Origin: Cyanophora paradoxa
Lineage: Eukaryota; Glaucocystophyceae; Cyanophorales; Cyanophoraceae
NCBI GenBank assembly: GCA_004431415.1
Contig: QPMI01000555.1
Coordinates: forward strand, 1 to 64,000
DNA: 64,000 bases
Direction of reading: 5' to 3'
Positions 53,170 through 64,000 of this stretch are shown here, in pieces. The notes beneath the pieces are model-generated. The model was not told the origin of the DNA, ran no database searches, and was given only the letters and a program-made list of their open reading frames with translations. Both the position numbers and the translations under genes were made by a program. Numbering within the stretch: the first letter of the stretch is position 1; the number at the start of each line of letters is the position of its first letter.

Positions 53170-55024
53170 CGGAAGAAGATGAAGGGGGGGGGGAGGAGGA
53201 AGGCGGGGGTACGGCACCGGGAAGAAGCCCTCGGGCTCTTCGGCGAAGAAGGGGAACTTGCGCGTTCGCGCCAGCGAGTACTCGAGCGACGCCGGCACCT
53301 GTCCGGCGGGGCGGCCTAAGCTTCAGACGGGGCGGGGCGGGGGGCGCGCTCGCCTGGAGGCTGGAGAGGAGGAGGGGCCGGACGGGCCGCCCCGCCGCCC
53401 GCGCGCGCTGCGAAGCGGGGGCACAGTGAGGCGACAGAAAGGTCGAGCGCAGGGGCGGGCGGGCCTGGAGGCGGTCGCGGAGGAGGGGGGAGGAGGCGGA
53501 GGCGGGCGAGAGGAGCGGCACGAAGGCCGCGCACGCCGCCAGCGCAGCGTCCGCCCCCGCCTCTCCCGTCGGGTCCGCGCCCTGCGCGGCTGTGAGGGAA
53601 GATGCGAGGGTGGGTGGGGGAGGACGGGGGGTGTGGGTACAGGGCAGTGGAGCCAACAGGGCACGCCGCGGAAGGCGAGGGCAGAGAGGAGGGAGGCGGC
53701 GTTGCGGGCGTCCTCGGGCAGGGCCCAGGCGAGCAGGAAGGGGGCCCGCCGGGGGTCGCAGCGCGCCTCGGGCCGCGCCAGCAGCGCCTGCGCACGGCTC
53801 AGAAATGAGGAGGGGAAGAGCGGGGAAGGTGAGGGGTGAGGGGCGGGCCCGGGCGGCGTCGGCGTCGGCGGCGTCGTCGGCGGCGGCGGCGGCCTCGAGG
53901 GCGCCCCGCACCTCCGCGAGGAAGGCGGGGAAGCCCGCCTCCAGCAGCGCCGGCCTGCGCCGGACCGGGGCGGCGCTCAGGCCGGGGAGGCTTGGATTGG
54001 GCCGGGCGGGGCGGGGGCACCGCGAGAGGTCGACGATGCGGCAGCCGCGGAGGAGGCCCTGCGGGGGTACTGTGAGGAGGGGCGGCGGGGAGGGGGTACA
54101 CGCGCACGGCGGGGCGGTCGTCGAGGGGGAAGGGCGCCTCGGCCCACACGGGGAAGATCGGTCGCCCCAGGTCTGGGGGCGCTGAGAACGAAGAGGTCCA
54201 GGCCGCAGGGAGGGCGCACCGCGGGCGCGGGAGAGCTCGAGCATGCACCAGTCCGACGCGCACGAGTGCTGCGGGAGGAGGGCGCTGCGATCAGAAGCGG
54301 AAGAGGCGGGGGAGGGGGCGCGGCGCAGCGCCCGCCTTGGAGGCGACGAAGATGACGGCGCGGGCCGCTTTGATGCCCGCCCCGATCTGCTCCCGCCACT
54401 GCGCGCGGCTTTCAGGGGCGCCTCAGAGGGCGTTGCGGAGGCGTAGGGGCGCGCGCCTCCGTTCCGGCCTCGATGCCTGCCGGCCGCGGGGCGGAGCGAA
54501 CTCGAGGTCAGGGGCGAAGCCAACTGCGAATCGCATCGCGTACCCGTCGCCTTCATTTCGTCCATCTGGCGGCGGGCAGCGCGCGTCAGCCTCGGAACGG
54601 GGGCGGAGGAGCGGATTGAAACAAAGGCGCACCCAGCACTGCGGGGGCGAGGGTCGCGGGGGGCGCGTGCGGGGCGGAGTGAGGCCGAGTCGAGTGGGGA
54701 GACGGGGCGAGGGGACGGCGGAAGAGAAAGCGGAAGGAGGACGGACCGAGACCTGCTCGGCCTGGAGGCGGTCCCTCAGCTGCGCCGTGAACCGCGCCAC
54801 CTCCGGCGGGTGGTGCCCGTACCTGCGCGCGCGCAGCGCGGGCGGGGGCTCAGGAAGAGAAGGAAAAGCGGAGGGGGGAGGGGAAATGAGAGGGGGATAC
54901 GCACGAGATGAAGGCGTCGCGGACGGCGGCGGCGCGCTTCAGCTGCGCGCGGTACGCCGCGTCCCGCGTCCCGTCCAGCACAGCCCTGCCGGAGCCGTTG
55001 AGGAGGGATTTCTTGGGCTCGTTC
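53170..55024 (-). pseudogene. TIR-domain gene, copy B, lacking its 3' end
   Basis: It has the same exons as copy A from NEPKKSLLNGSGRAVLDG (55024) through DAFIS, FTAQLRDRLQAEQ, MDEMKATG, the VLFVAS strand, SDWCMLELSRA and PIFPVWAE, to the second TIR-like module (WALPEDARNAASLL, VPASLEYSLARTRKFPFFAE). Homology stops near 53,170, before the coiled coil and the natural stop. TIR1, including the conserved Glu of SDWCMLEL, is unbroken, and differences from copy A are mostly substitutions. It may be expressed with a different C-terminus or be a truncated paralogue; this cannot be settled from sequence. Confidence 0.6.
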
Positions 55025-55148
55025 CTAGCAGTAGAGGTCTCGGGGCGCACCGCTGCTTCCCGCCGTCGGCCCCGCCGACCTGCCGCCCGATGTCCGCCCC
55101 TGCGCAGCAGCAGCGGAGCCGCTCAGATCCAGCGAAAGAAAGGCGATA

Positions 55149-58100
55149 TCAAATAATTTCGAGAAGCGGGGCTCGCGCGCCCTTCTGGAGGAGGAGGGCG
55201 CAGACGTCGAAGAGGGCGGGCCCGAAGGCGACGGCCCGCGAGAGGGCCGTCTCCTCCGCCGCGTCCACCGCGCTGCGCGGGGGGCCCAGCGAGGCCAAGT
55301 TGGGCGAGAGGTCCGGTTGGCCTAGCCTAAGCTAGGTAGGCTGGTCTAAGTTGGGCGAGAGAGGTTCAGTTAGTTAGACTAGCCTGAGCTATACACATAG
55401 CGCACTCGACGGTCTCCGGGGTGGCGGCGGCGGCGAGGCGGAGGGCCGTGAGGCGGAGGCCGACGCGGCAGGCGGCGTGCAGCGGCGTCTCCCGGTCCCG
55501 CGCGTCCGCCTCGGCGGGGTCCTCCTGCTCCGCCTCCTCCTCCTCGTCCTCCTGGCCCCTGCAGCCCCGCCCGCCCGGCACGGGCCCGCTCAGCGTACGC
55601 CGGCAATGACAGGAACCGAAGCGAGGGCGCACTTTGCTTTCTTCTTCGTCTTCTTGGGGTCCTCGGGCGGCTCCGGCTCGACGCGGCCCTCGAGCCGCAG
55701 CACGCGCGTCGCCGCCGCCACGAGCGGCCCCCGCGCGTCCCCGCCCGTGTCCTCCGGCTTCAGCGCGTGGATCTCGCTGCGGCGCCGTCAGCCAGCGGCA
55801 CCCTCTAGCTTTCCTGCGCGCTCGCCTGAGGCGTATCGGGCCGCGGCAGCAGAGGAGGAGGTCGGCCCACTGGCGGGCGTCCTCGGCCGCCATCTCGGAC
55901 CCGTCCCGCATCGCCTCCCCCAGCGCCGTCGAGTACCTTCCCGCCGCGAGCTTCAGAGGGATCGGGGCCGAGGGGAGGGGCCTGGGGCTGAAGGCGGGAC
56001 CCTTTGGCGCGGCCGGAGAGGCTGCCGTCGGCGTCGCGGCGGACGGCGGGCCAGGCGAAGCCCTCAACGGAAACCTCCTTCAGCTCGTCCTCCAGCAGGA
56101 CTCTGGGGAAGGGTTTCAGAGGGGTACGGGACGGGATGAGAGCGGGGCGCCCACCCGAGGATGTCGCGGGTCTCGGGGCCGCGGCGGTACCGCCCGCCGC
56201 CGCCCGAGCCGCAGGCGGCAGCGACGATCTCGCCCTCGTGCGCGTGGCGCCCGGCCCCGCGGCCCATCAGCAGCCGCAGCAGCTCGAGGTCGGCGGCGGC
56301 CGCTGCGATCGCCGCGGCGCTCCGGCCCTCCGCGTCGCGCGCGCCGATGTCGGCGCCGGCGTCGAGCAGCGCCCGGACCGTCTCGAGGCCATCCTCGCCC
56401 TTGCTCGCGGCGACGGCGACGAGCAGCGGCGTCCGCCCGCGGGCCTCGCCCCGGCCGCGGCCCCTGCCCCTCCCCTCCTCCTCCTTCTCCGCATCCTTCG
56501 CCTCCAGCGCCGCGCCCCGCTCGATCAGGAAGCTGCGAGAGGGGCGTGAGGGGCGGATGCACGCAGAAGAACCGACGGGCGCGACGCAAGGGAAGGGCGC
56601 ACCGGACGGTCTCGGCCCCCGCCTCCGCGTTGCCCGCCGCAAGGTGCAGCGCTGCGGAGGCGGCGGCGTGCTCAAGCCGCGCAGAGGCGTGAGGGCGGGG
56701 CGCGCGCGCGTGCGCACGGGAGGAGCCCTCGCAGTACTCGTTGACGTCCGCCCCGTTGTCGAGGATCAGCCTGCAGGCGCAGGCGCCGGTCGACGTCGCC
56801 CAAGGCCCGGGCAGGCCAGGCCAGCGAGCGGGCCGGCCGGCGGGGCGCGCACCGGAGGCAGGCGTCGAAGTCCTCCGCGGACTCGCCGTGCTCGCGCCGG
56901 CCCATCAGGAGCTTGTGCAGGAGCGTCTCGCCCTGCCCCGCAGAATCTCAGAATCTCATCTAAAAGTGGGGAGGGGCCCGGGGCGCGCTCGGATGTGGGG
57001 CCCGCCGCGCTCCTCGTCAGAGAGGTACGCGAGGTTCGTGTCGACCTTTCGCTCCAGGAACCACCTGCGCGGAAGGCGTCGGAAGCTCAAGCGAGGCGAA
57101 GGCGGGGCTGGGGAGGGGTACGCGGACCTGGCGACGGAGTAGACGCCGCGCGCGAGTGCGAAGGCGAGCGCCTGAGCCACGGCGGGGTGCCGCGTCGGCA
57201 GCCGCAGCCCCGCCTCCTCCAGCGCCCTGGGTACGGTGATGCAGGCCTGGGTATGGCGCGAAAGGCAGGGGAGGGGGTGGGAGGGGGTACGGGTACGCAC
57301 GCGAGGATGGTGAGGCGGTTTTTCGTGTACATGCCCGAGACCTGCGGCCGGGTGAGAACGAAGGAAAAAGGGCCCCGACGGGGCTCGAACCTGGTAGAGG
57401 AGGTTCTGCTCGATGGTGCACGTGTCCTGCCATCCGTAGAAGGGGTCGGCCCCCGCCCGCAGAAGCTCCCTGCGAGGGTGGCGTGGGCCGAACGAACAAA
57501 GAGGAGCGAGACTAACGATAACAAGAGGAGATCTAGACAAATCAAAGCACTGCAGGGTCTTGAGCATCAGAGGCGCCTTCTCGTGGGCGCTCGAGGCGAG
57601 CGGCCGCATGATGGGCGTCCGGTTCGACGCGTCCGCCTGGTTGACCGGCGCCCCCGCCTCCAGCAGCGCCCTTCTCTCTCGGGTCAGACGGCGGCTCGGA
57701 CGCTCAGGCGGCAAAGACGGCTCGGACGGCGCACCGGACGGAGGGTATGTCGAAGTTGAACGCGGCGGCGTGCAGGGCGGGGCACCACGCCGAGTCCAGC
57801 ACGCCGCTCGCTTTCAGGGCCTGCCGGGGTACAGGTCCGCGCGCGTCAGGGCGGTCTGCACGCCGCCGATCGCGAGGGGGGTACGTGTACGCGCATTGGG
57901 GTTCGCGGGATCGGCCCCGCACTGCAGGAGGGCCCGCACGGCCTCCAGGCGCCCCTCCTTCGCCGCGAGGCCTGCCCCGATTGGATGTTGGCGCCGATTC
58001 GAGGGCCGGGGGCGCAGGGGGCCGGGCACTGACCGAGGGCGCTGTTGAGGCCGGAGTCGGGGCGGTCGACGGGCGCCCCGCGCGAGGCGAGGAGGCGGAC

Positions 58101-58981
58101 CACCGCCGCGTGGCCGCCCCGCGCCGCCCGCTCCAGCGCCGAGTAGCCCGCCAGCACGTACTCGGGCGGGGGCGGCCGCCCCTCCGCCTCGTCCTCCTCC
58201 TCCTGCTCCGGCGTGCGCCTGGGCGGGGGCACCCCCTCGACCTCGCCGGGGTCCGCCCCCCTCTCCAGCAGCTCCCGCACGCAGCCGAGGTGCCCGTTCC
58301 CCGCCGCCATCAGCAGCGGCGTGAGCCACGCGCTGTTCTCCTTCACGCGGCGTCGCGGGTCGGCGCCGGCGTCGAGGGCGACGCGGAGGCAGGCGGCCGA
58401 GCCCTCGCGCGCGGAGCCCGCCGCGATGCTCTCGACCACCTCCGCGGGGGCGCCGCCCTCGCCACCAGCTCCCTGCGCGCCCGCCCGCCGCCCCTCAGAA
58501 AGACAGAGAGAGAGAGAGAGGCGGCCCGAAGACCTAGACCGCGGGGAGGGGTGCACCGGAGGACTTCGAAGTGGCCGCCCAGCGCGGCCAGCTCGTAGGG
58601 CCCCGCCTTGTGCCCGTGCCGCGCCCCGGCGAGGCGCCCCGCGCCAGCAGCTCCCTGGCCCCGCCCGCCGCCTGTCAGAAAGACAGGCGAGAAAGAGAGA
58701 GGGCGCGCGGGCCTCCTCAGAGAGAGATTGCGCACCGGACGAGCTCAAGGTCGCCGCGCTCGGCGGCGAGGGGCAGCGCCGCCTCAGGCGCCCTCGCCCC
58801 TTCCTCCTCCACAGCGTACGCCGCGTCGTCCACGGGGCAGCCGAGCTCCAGGAGCGCCCTGGCAGCAAGCGCGTAAAGGGACCAGCGGGCACCGGGGCGG
58901 GCGGAAGGGACGGCGCGCGCACACTGAGACTCCTCGCGGCCCAGGCCCCACTGGATGAGCGTCTAGCGGCGTCGCCGCCAT
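55149..58981 (-). CDS. Ankyrin-repeat protein, multi-exon (copy B)
   Basis: Near-identical to copy A exon by exon, starting MAATPLDAHPVGPGP at 58981 and ending with EETALSRAVAFGPALFDVCA and a stop at 55149-55151. The last exon reads QKGARAPLLEII where copy A reads QKGPPRS; both stop soon after, which argues for a real end of the ankyrin gene here. Substitutions in ankyrin units are few and often conservative (AGAPVNQADAS against AGAPINQADAS, ARGGHAAVVRLL against ARGGHVAVVRLL). Some introns and exon edges carry 1-6-nt indels; the ~9-nt indel at 56,412-56,420 is a whole-codon change (ATA repeats). Confidence 0.7.
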
Positions 58982-59029
58982 GTCTAGCGGCGCGGGGCCC
59001 GGGTCCCGCGAGTGATCGGAACCGGCGAT

Positions 59030-59980
59030 CGGGATTTGCGCTCTCAATGCGTAAATCGAGTTTTGCGCCGACTGAATGCGAGTAAAGAAGACCGTAGCCG
59101 AGCGCCAGGCACGAAAGAGCCGAGCGACTCGCTAGCCGCGGAGCGGCGCGAGGCGAGCACGGGATGAGCAGCAGGCTGCAGCGAACGTCCCGCAGGGGAC
59201 TAGCTGAACTAGCCGTTGGGCCGAGCCGGCGGGCTTGAAGCCGCCGAGCTCCGGGGGGTACGCTGATTCGGGGTTTCCCTTCACGCCCAGCTTCGCTCGC
59301 GGCCGCTCCAGGCCACGAAGCGACCAGCGGCGAAGCGAAATCGCCACAGCCAGCACAGCAATCACTCCTAAACAGCCCTGTCGGACCGGTGGCCGCACAT
59401 ATCGGCCGTCCCTCCCATTGCACGGAGCCGACCCAACTCCGCAGCACCATGACTAGCTGCAGTGGAGCGCGATCCCGCGGCAGCGACTGTGAAGCAGTTC
59501 TGCCTCGTTGGCTGGCCGGAGCAAACCCTGTTCCCAGCGATCCTCCCGGAATCGGCCCCGGGCCCCGATTCACGCTTGAATCTGGTGCCTTACTGCCGTG
59601 CCGGTACGTGGATTCACGTCCGGGCCCGCCCGCCACGCTCGCATCCAGCGCGCGCTGGCTATCCCGGGGGCCCACCGTCAGTCCGCGGCCGCCGGCTTGC
59701 CTATACACTCTATAAGCGTGTATTGAGACCCGCCGCGCGATTCCGCCGGATCCCTGACCATTCCCTGCGCGCATGATCCGGGAGCTCCTCGGCGCTCGAG
59801 CCGGACGCCGCCGCCGCGCCACGCCGGCGGAGCTCGCGCAGGACCGCCCCGGCCTGCTGGCGCTCGCGCTGCAGGCCCACCGCGCCGTCGGGGCTTGGAT
59901 CGTGCCTTACGCGTGATCCACCGACGGACGGTGCCCGGCCGCCCGCGCGGCTCGGGGTGGCGACGGAGTACGGTTCTCGC
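59030..59980. other. Unique intergenic sequence before the satellites
   Basis: No supported gene. A frame at 59,462-59,776 (MERDPAAATVKQFCLVGWPE) is less biased than its surroundings but has no recognisable domain or partner exon. GAAGCGACCAGCGGCGAAGC lies in a mildly repetitive stretch at about 59,317. Confidence 0.35.
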
Positions 59981-60780
59981 TGGCGGAACCGCTGCGAGTC
60001 GGCCCGCTGGCGCTTGCCGCTGCGGGCCCCGTCCTCGGAGTTCCGGGGACCGCTGGCGCGGCGCGCCGCGGTCCCGGCCTGCCCCGCAGGCCCCGGCCGC
60101 GCCCGCGGCCGGCGAGCTCCACCCCGGAGTACGGCCTCGCTGGCGGAACCGCTGCGAGTCGGCCCGCTGGCGCTTGCCGCTGCGGGCCCCGTGCTCGGAG
60201 TTCCGGGGACCGCTGGCGCGGCGCGCCGCGGTCCCGGCCTGCCCCGCAGGCCCCGGCCGCGCCCGCGGCCGGCGAGCTCCACCCCGGAGTACGGCCTCGC
60301 TGGCGGATCCGCTGCGAGAGGGCCCGCTGGCGCGGCGCGCTGCGGGCCCCGTACTCGGAGTTCCGGGGACCGCTGGCGCGGCGCGCCGCGGTCCCGCCGG
60401 GCCGGCCTGCCCCGCAGGCCCCGGCCGCGCCCGCGGCCGGCGAGCTCCACCCCGGAGCACGGCCTCGCTGGCGGAACCGCTGCGAGATGGCCCGCTGGCG
60501 CTTGCCGCTGCGGGCCCCGTGCTCGGAGTTCCGGGGACCGCTGGCGCGGCGCGCCGCGGTCCCGGCCTGCCCCGCAGGCCCCGGCCGCGCCCGCGGCCGG
60601 CGAGCTCCACCCCGGAGTACGGCCTCGCTGGCGGAACCGCTGCGAGATGGCCCGCTGGCGCTTGGCACCGCTTGCCCGGCGCTGCGGGCCCCGTCCTCTG
60701 AGTTCCGGCCCGGGGACCGCTGGCGCGTCGCGCTGCGGGCCCCGCCGCCCCGAGGCCGCACTCCGTCGGAGTGCCCGCTG
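59981..60780. repeat. 160-bp satellite, about five units
   Basis: TGGCGGAACCGCTGCGAG-type starts fall at 59,981, 60,141, 60,301, 60,469 and 60,629, giving periods of 160, 160, 168 and 160. Units share GGCCCCGTxCTCGGAGTTCC and GGCGAGCTCCACCCCGGAGT. GC content is very high, so every frame is nearly stop-free. Confidence 0.9.
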
Positions 60781-60814
60781 CGCATGCCGGCCGCCTCGCG
60801 ATCGATCGCGATCG

Positions 60815-60915
60815 CAGAGTGTTTTTGTTTTTTGTTTGTTTTCGGTCGATTTTAGTCAATTCAATGGTTGATTCGACCTAAAACAAAACAAAACAAAAAC
60901 AAAAAACAAAAAACG
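60815..60915. repeat. T-rich/A-rich imperfect inverted repeat
   Basis: GTTTTTTGTTTGTTTTCGGT, then TCGATTTTAGTCAAT, opposite ATTCGACCTAAAACAAAACA and AAAAACAAAAAAC. It sits between the two satellite families and folds into a long imperfect hairpin. Confidence 0.6.
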
Positions 60916-61439
60916 CGAACCCGGCCGCCGCCGGCCCGCCGGCGCTGGACCGGCGGACCCGCGAACCCGCGGGCCGCGGCGGCCGGCCCGGGCCGGGGCG
61001 CCCCGCGGCCGCGCGCGCGGCGCGCGCGCGCGGCGCGCGGTCTCGCTGCCGCAGTGCCAGGCTGGCGCTTCGAATTCCGGGCGCTTCCGCTCAGAATCCG
61101 CTGCCGCAGTGCGCATCAGCAGCGCATCGATATCGCCACATGCCCGGCCGGCGGCCGGGCGGCCGCACGAAAACTAGCCGCCGTACTGCAGCCGCAGCCG
61201 CCGTGCGCGTGCGAGACACTGCGAGTCAGCCCGGACTCACTGAGTCAGCCGACGCCGCGGCGCCCGACACCGCAACTGCAGCTGCAGCTGCCTGGCTGGC
61301 GCTTCCGCTGCCGCAATGCTGTCGCTGGCACGTTACGCTGCGGACTACGGTCGACGTCCTCGCTGGCGCTCTAGATCTCGCTGCGAGTCGGCCCGCTGAC
61401 GACCTTCCGCGCATCCGCGCCGCTCGGCTCGCCGCCACC

Positions 61440-64000
61440 GCCGGACCTGCTGGCGCAGGGCGGACCGACCGCTGGCTCGCCTGCGGCGCCCCCCGGCTGG
61501 AGCCCAGGGCCCCACCTCCGCCCCGAGGTCCGTCGCGGTCTCGCATGGCCTCGCACCGCCGCTCGACCCGCCGCCGCTGCATAACCTGCTTACGCAGGGC
61601 GGGCCGGCAGCTGGCTCGCCTGCGTCGCTCTCCGGCTGGAGCCCAGGGCTCCACCTCCGCCCCGAGGTCCGTCGCGACCTCGCGCGGCCCCGCGCTGCTG
61701 CGCGACCCGCCGCCGCCGCGTAACCTGCTTACGCAGGGCGGGCAGGCCGCTGGCTCGTATGCGGCACTCTCCAGCTAGAGCCCAGGGTTCCACCGACGCC
61801 CCGAGGTCCGTCGCGGCCTCGCGCGGCCCCGCCGCGCCGCCGCTCGACCCGCCACCGCCGCATAACCTGCTTGCGCAGGGCGGGCCGCCCGTTGGCTCGC
61901 ATGCAGCGCTCCCCGGCTGGAGCCCAGGGCCCCACCTCCGCCCCGCGGTCCGTCACGGCTTCGCGCGGCCCCGCGCTGCTGCTCGACATGCCACTGCCGC
62001 CTGACCTGCTTGCGCAGGGCGGGCCGCTGGTGCGCATGCAGCGCTCCCCGGCTGGAGCCCAGGGCCACACTTCCGCCCCGAGGTCCGTCACGGCCTCGCG
62101 CAGCCCCGCCGCCGCTCGACCCGCCACCGCCGCTTCAGACCCGCCGCCGCCGCATAACCTGCTTGCGCAGGGCGGGCCGACCGCTGGCTCGCATGCAGCG
62201 CTCCCCGGCTGGAGCCCAGGGCTCCACCTCTGCCCCGAGGTCCGTCACGGCTTCGCGCGGCCCCGCGCTGCCGCTCGACCCGCCGCCGCCGCATAACCTG
62301 CTTGCGCAGGGCGGGCCGGCCGCTGGCTCGCATGCAGCGCTCCCCGGCTGGAGCCCAGGGCTCCGCCTCCGCACCACGGTCCGTCACGGCCTCGCGCGGC
62401 CCCGCCGCCGCTCGACCCGCCACCGCCGCTTAACCTGCTTGCGCAGGGCGGGCCGGCCGCTGGCTCGCATGCAGCGCTCCCCGGCTGGAGCCCAGGGCTC
62501 CGCCTCCGCCCCGAGGTCCGTCACGGCCTCGCACGGCCCCGCGCTGCCGCTCGACCCGCCGCCGCCGCATAACCTGCTTGCGCAGGGCGGGCCGGCCGCT
62601 GGCTCGACCGCGGCGCTCTCCGGCTGGAGCCCAGGGCTCCACCTCCGCCCTGAGGTCCAAAAACGACCTCGCGCGGCCCCGCGCCCGCCGCTCGACCCGC
62701 CGCCGCCGCCTGCCCTGCTTGCACGGGACAGGCCGGCGGCTGGCTCGCATGCAGCGCTCCCCGGCTGGAGCCCAGGGCCCCACCTCCGCCCCGAGGTCCG
62801 TCGCGGCCTCGCGCGGCCCCGCGCCGCCGCTCGACCCGCCGCCGCCGCCTGACCTGCTTGCACAGGGCGGGCCGGCCGCTGGCTCACCTGCCGCGCTCCC
62901 CGGCTGGAGCCCAGGGCTCCATCTCCGCCCCGAGGTCCATCACAGCCTCGCGTGGCACCGCACTGCTGCTCGGCCCGCCGCCGCCGCATCACCTGCTTGC
63001 GCAGGGCGGGCCGGCCGCTGGCTCGCATGCAGCACTCCCCGGCTGGAGCCCAGGGCTCCACCTCCGCCCCGAGGTCCGTCACGGCCTCGCGCGGCCCCGC
63101 GCTGCCGCTCGACCCGCCGCCGCCGCATAACCTGCCGCAGTGCTGGCGCGGGGCGGGCCAGCCGCTGGCTCGCAGGCAGCGCTCCCCGGCTCGAGCCCAG
63201 GGCCCCACCTCCACCCCGAGGTCCGTCACGGCCTCGCGCGGCCCCGCGCTGCCGCTCGACCCGCCGCCGCCGCATAACCTGCTTGCGCAGGGCGGGCTGG
63301 CCGCTGGCTCGCATGCAGCACTCCCCGGCTGGAGCCCAGGGCTCCACCTCCGCCCCGAGGTCCGTCACGGCCTCGCGCGGCCCCGCACTGCCGCTCGACC
63401 CGCCGCCGCCGAAAAACCTGCTTGCGCAGGGCGGGCCGGCCGCTGGTTCGCATGCAGCGCCCCCCGGCTGGAGTCCAGGGCTCCACCTCCGCTCCCGGGG
63501 TCCGTCACGGCTTCGCACGGCCCTGCGCTGCCGCTCGACCCTCCACCGCTGCATAACCTGCTTGCGCAGGGCGGGCCGCCCGTTGGCTCGCATGCAGCGC
63601 TCCCCGGCTGGAGCCCAGGGCCCCACCTCCGCCCCGAGGTCAATCACGGCCTCGCGCAGCCCCGCGCTGCTGCTCGACCCGCCGCCGCCGCATAACCTGC
63701 TTTCGCAGGGCGGGCCGGCCGCTGGCTCGCATGCAGCTCTCCACGGCTGGAGTCCAGGGCTCCACCTCCGCCCCGAGGTCCGTCACGGCCTCGCGCAGCC
63801 CCGCGCTGCCGCTCGACCCACCGCCGCCGCATAACCTGCTTGCACAGGGCGGGCCGGCCACTGGCTCGCATGCAGCGCTCCCCGGCTGGAGCTCAGGGCT
63901 CCACCGCTGCCCCGAGGTCCGTCACGGCCTCGCGCGGCCCCGCGCTGCAGCTCGGCGTACCGCCACTGCCTGACCTGCTGGCGCAGGGCGGGCCGGCCGC
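61440..64000. repeat. 140-bp satellite, about eighteen units, continuing past the window
   Basis: CGCAGGGCGGGCCG recurs at about 61,595, 61,734, 61,876 and so on to 63,975, with unit lengths of 139-146 bp. The typical unit carries CTCCCCGGCTGGAGCCCAGG and CCGAGGTCCGTCACGGCCTC. Since 140 is not a multiple of three and units vary in length, the long frames across it (for example 62,578-63,834) are not evidence of a protein. Confidence 0.9.

Larger units (their letters stand above)
53170..59029. repeat. Segmental duplication, copy B
   Basis: Partner of 33,508-39,443 in direct orientation. The right border is sharp: after CGGAACCGGCGAT the copies diverge completely (TGTACCGC in A, CGGGATTTG in B). 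Both ends of the gene block are cut relative to copy A, so B is the derived copy. Confidence 0.9.

Noticed and set aside
59462-59776. 104-codon frame with VKQFCLVGWPEQTLFPAI
   Set aside because: Looks slightly protein-like but has no domain, no partner exon and no second copy.
62010-63834. Long frames (280 and 418 codons) across the 140-bp satellite
   Set aside because: The repeat length is not a multiple of three, and units vary by a few bases, so the reading frame is not conserved from unit to unit; open frames follow from GC content.
59981-64000. CRISPR array
   Set aside because: Units of 140-160 bp are contiguous without unique spacers, and the sequence is eukaryotic in type.

Overview
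The window looks like nuclear DNA of a GC-rich, intron-rich unicellular eukaryote, most likely a microalga or related protist. Genes are broken by short spliceosomal introns, many of 50-200 nt. Acceptors end in CAG, and donors are mostly GTGCG, GTACG or GTACC rather than GTAAGT. Many frames lack stops simply because of the base composition, so gene calls here rest on exon chains that stay in phase, on agreement between paralogous copies, and on recognisable domains. No species is claimed.

1-6,000 is a compact, intron-poor block resembling an integrated large DNA virus or polinton-like element. It holds a fibronectin-III repeat protein (partial), two tandem paralogous beta-rich proteins of structural type, an HNH endonuclease, a broken acidic coiled-coil protein and an orphan 156-aa protein. 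Three (GGGACTT)n arrays sit between the genes. Several genes are frameshifted while host genes nearby splice cleanly, which suggests a decaying insertion.

7,000-10,150 holds two divergent host-type genes: a 4-exon orphan (about 663 aa) on the minus strand and a 2-exon protein with an RNase H1 N-terminal/caulimovirus-VI-like domain on the plus strand. 10,700-27,730 is a tandem array of four units of about 4.3-5.0 kb. Each unit carries an intact six-exon orphan gene, called X here. Units 1-3 also carry a second multi-exon gene (Y), and each Y copy has a different lesion.

28,557-30,301 is a PLAC8-family gene resolved across about nine exons. 31,825-32,619 is a small three-exon orphan (Z). Facing Z on the minus strand is the most interesting locus: exons for many ankyrin repeats (35,490-39,395) followed by exons for a TIR domain, a probable second TIR-like domain and a C-terminal coiled coil (32,783-35,364). 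About 5.9 kb of this locus recurs at 53,170-59,029, missing the 3' coiled-coil end. Further fragments of the 3' end and a decayed Z lie at 41,554-44,115. Between the two large copies is a transmembrane receptor gene (47,577-52,826). It has six CUB-like modules, a Ser/Thr/Pro-rich linker, a cadherin-like/He-PIG-like module, a membrane segment and a basic cytoplasmic start. Together these resemble a duplicated innate-immunity or signalling locus; that role is inferred.

59,980 to the window end is satellite DNA: about five 160-bp units, then about eighteen 140-bp units running off the right edge. Intergenic stretches are rich in short palindromes (GATCATGATC, AGCTATAGCT, GCATGCGCATGC) and contain MITE-like elements, one of them with a paralogous empty site.
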